A DNA stretch of 5,611 nucleotides from positions 1-5,611 of the forward strand of contig CAQHJP010000043.1 of the NCBI GenBank assembly GCA_948801035.1. Direction: 5' to 3'. Under the pieces are notes generated by a model. That model had not been told where the DNA came from. It saw nothing but the letters and a program-made list of their open reading frames with translations, and did not search any database. The DNA is from an uncultured Bacilli bacterium. Lineage in GTDB: Bacteria > Bacillota_I > Bacilli_A > RF39 > UBA660. Both the position numbers and the translations under genes were made by a program. This document shows, one piece after another, positions 5,374 through 5,611 of this stretch; within the stretch, counting starts at the first letter, position 1; each line of letters starts with the position of its first letter.

Positions 5374-5611
5374 GTGAAAGAATTAGGAAGTATTTTGTTA
5401 AAAATATCTGAAATTATTTTTGTTGTAATAATTGTTCTTATTGCAATATTCATATATATTACCAAATTTAAAATTACAGATGTTACAGAATTTGTAAATG
5501 AAGAAAATAAATATAAAATTATATTTCAAGCAGTTGGTGAGCCAGAGTGGCCTTTTGGAAGAACAAAAGTAAAAGTAACATTAGTTAATTCATATAATAT
5601 GAAAATAAAAT
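5374..5611 (+). CDS. N-terminal part of a membrane-anchored protein of unknown function (3' partial)
   Basis: The frame opens at GTG 5374 and runs off the right edge, giving 79 codons. GGAG (5363-5366) lies 7 bases before the GTG, and no in-frame ATG precedes the membrane segment. The protein has a short N terminus, one long hydrophobic helix (about 13-29), a basic stop, and then the start of a predicted outside domain with the notable motif EPEWPFG (56-62). The architecture (short inside end, one helix, outside domain) matches the previous gene, and it lies 48 bases after it, so it probably belongs to the same operon. I do not recognise the family; the WPFG motif would be the handle for a search. 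Confidence 0.7.
   Translation, partial: MKELGSILLKISEIIFVVIIVLIAIFIYITKFKITDVTEFVNEENKYKIIFQAVGEPEWPFGRTKVKVTLVNSYNMKIK

Noticed and set aside
5361..5411. Short frame starting ATG 5361, 16 codons
   Set aside because: The ATG is next to the GGAG that serves GTG 5374, it stops after 16 codons, and the GTG frame encodes a convincing membrane protein.
1..5611. CRISPR array, insertion-sequence ends or long repeats
   Set aside because: I found no regularly spaced repeats, no long terminal inverted repeats and no transposase gene on reading both strands.

Overview
The base composition is very AT-rich, coding uses the standard code with TGG for Trp, Shine-Dalgarno sites are purine-rich (AAGGAG, AGGAAGTGA), and RbgA and Mini-RNase III are present. 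Together these point to a low-GC Bacillota, most likely a clostridial (class Clostridia) genome. Every gene I can support is on the + strand.

Left part (1-1495). An unrecognised gene enters from the left edge and ends at 242. It is followed by a large serine recombinase of the clostridial mobile-element type. The recombinase has a recognisable catalytic domain, recombinase domain and zinc ribbon. However, the codon where its start should be reads ATA, and the usual long coiled-coil insertion behind the zinc ribbon is almost absent. I read it as a compact, possibly start-inactivated recombinase. Its last codons overlap the start of the next, housekeeping gene.

Middle part (1488-2946). This is a ribosome-maturation block. 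rbgA (a circularly permuted GTPase for late 50S assembly) is followed closely by mrnC (Mini-RNase III, which trims 23S rRNA). A tRNA-Glu(CUC) gene comes next, with its own strong promoter overlapping the mrnC stop codon. A strong intrinsic terminator ends the block and can serve both the mRNA and the tRNA.

Right part (3018-5611). A second operon begins with an ECF-like promoter, TGAAAC-N16-AGTATA with a T-rich spacer. Its first gene is unusual. One 540-residue reading frame joins a complete ECF sigma factor (regions 2 and 4) to a single transmembrane helix and a roughly 330-residue predicted extracytoplasmic part with PepSY-like segments. Two genes for single-pass membrane proteins of unknown function follow, the last cut by the window edge. 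No zinc-binding anti-sigma gene is visible. The simplest model is a membrane-tethered sigma factor whose outside domain senses or restrains, autoregulated from its own ECF-type promoter, with the two small membrane proteins as output or partners. This is the most interesting part of the window. The model is inference; the fusion and the promoter-like sequence are seen directly.
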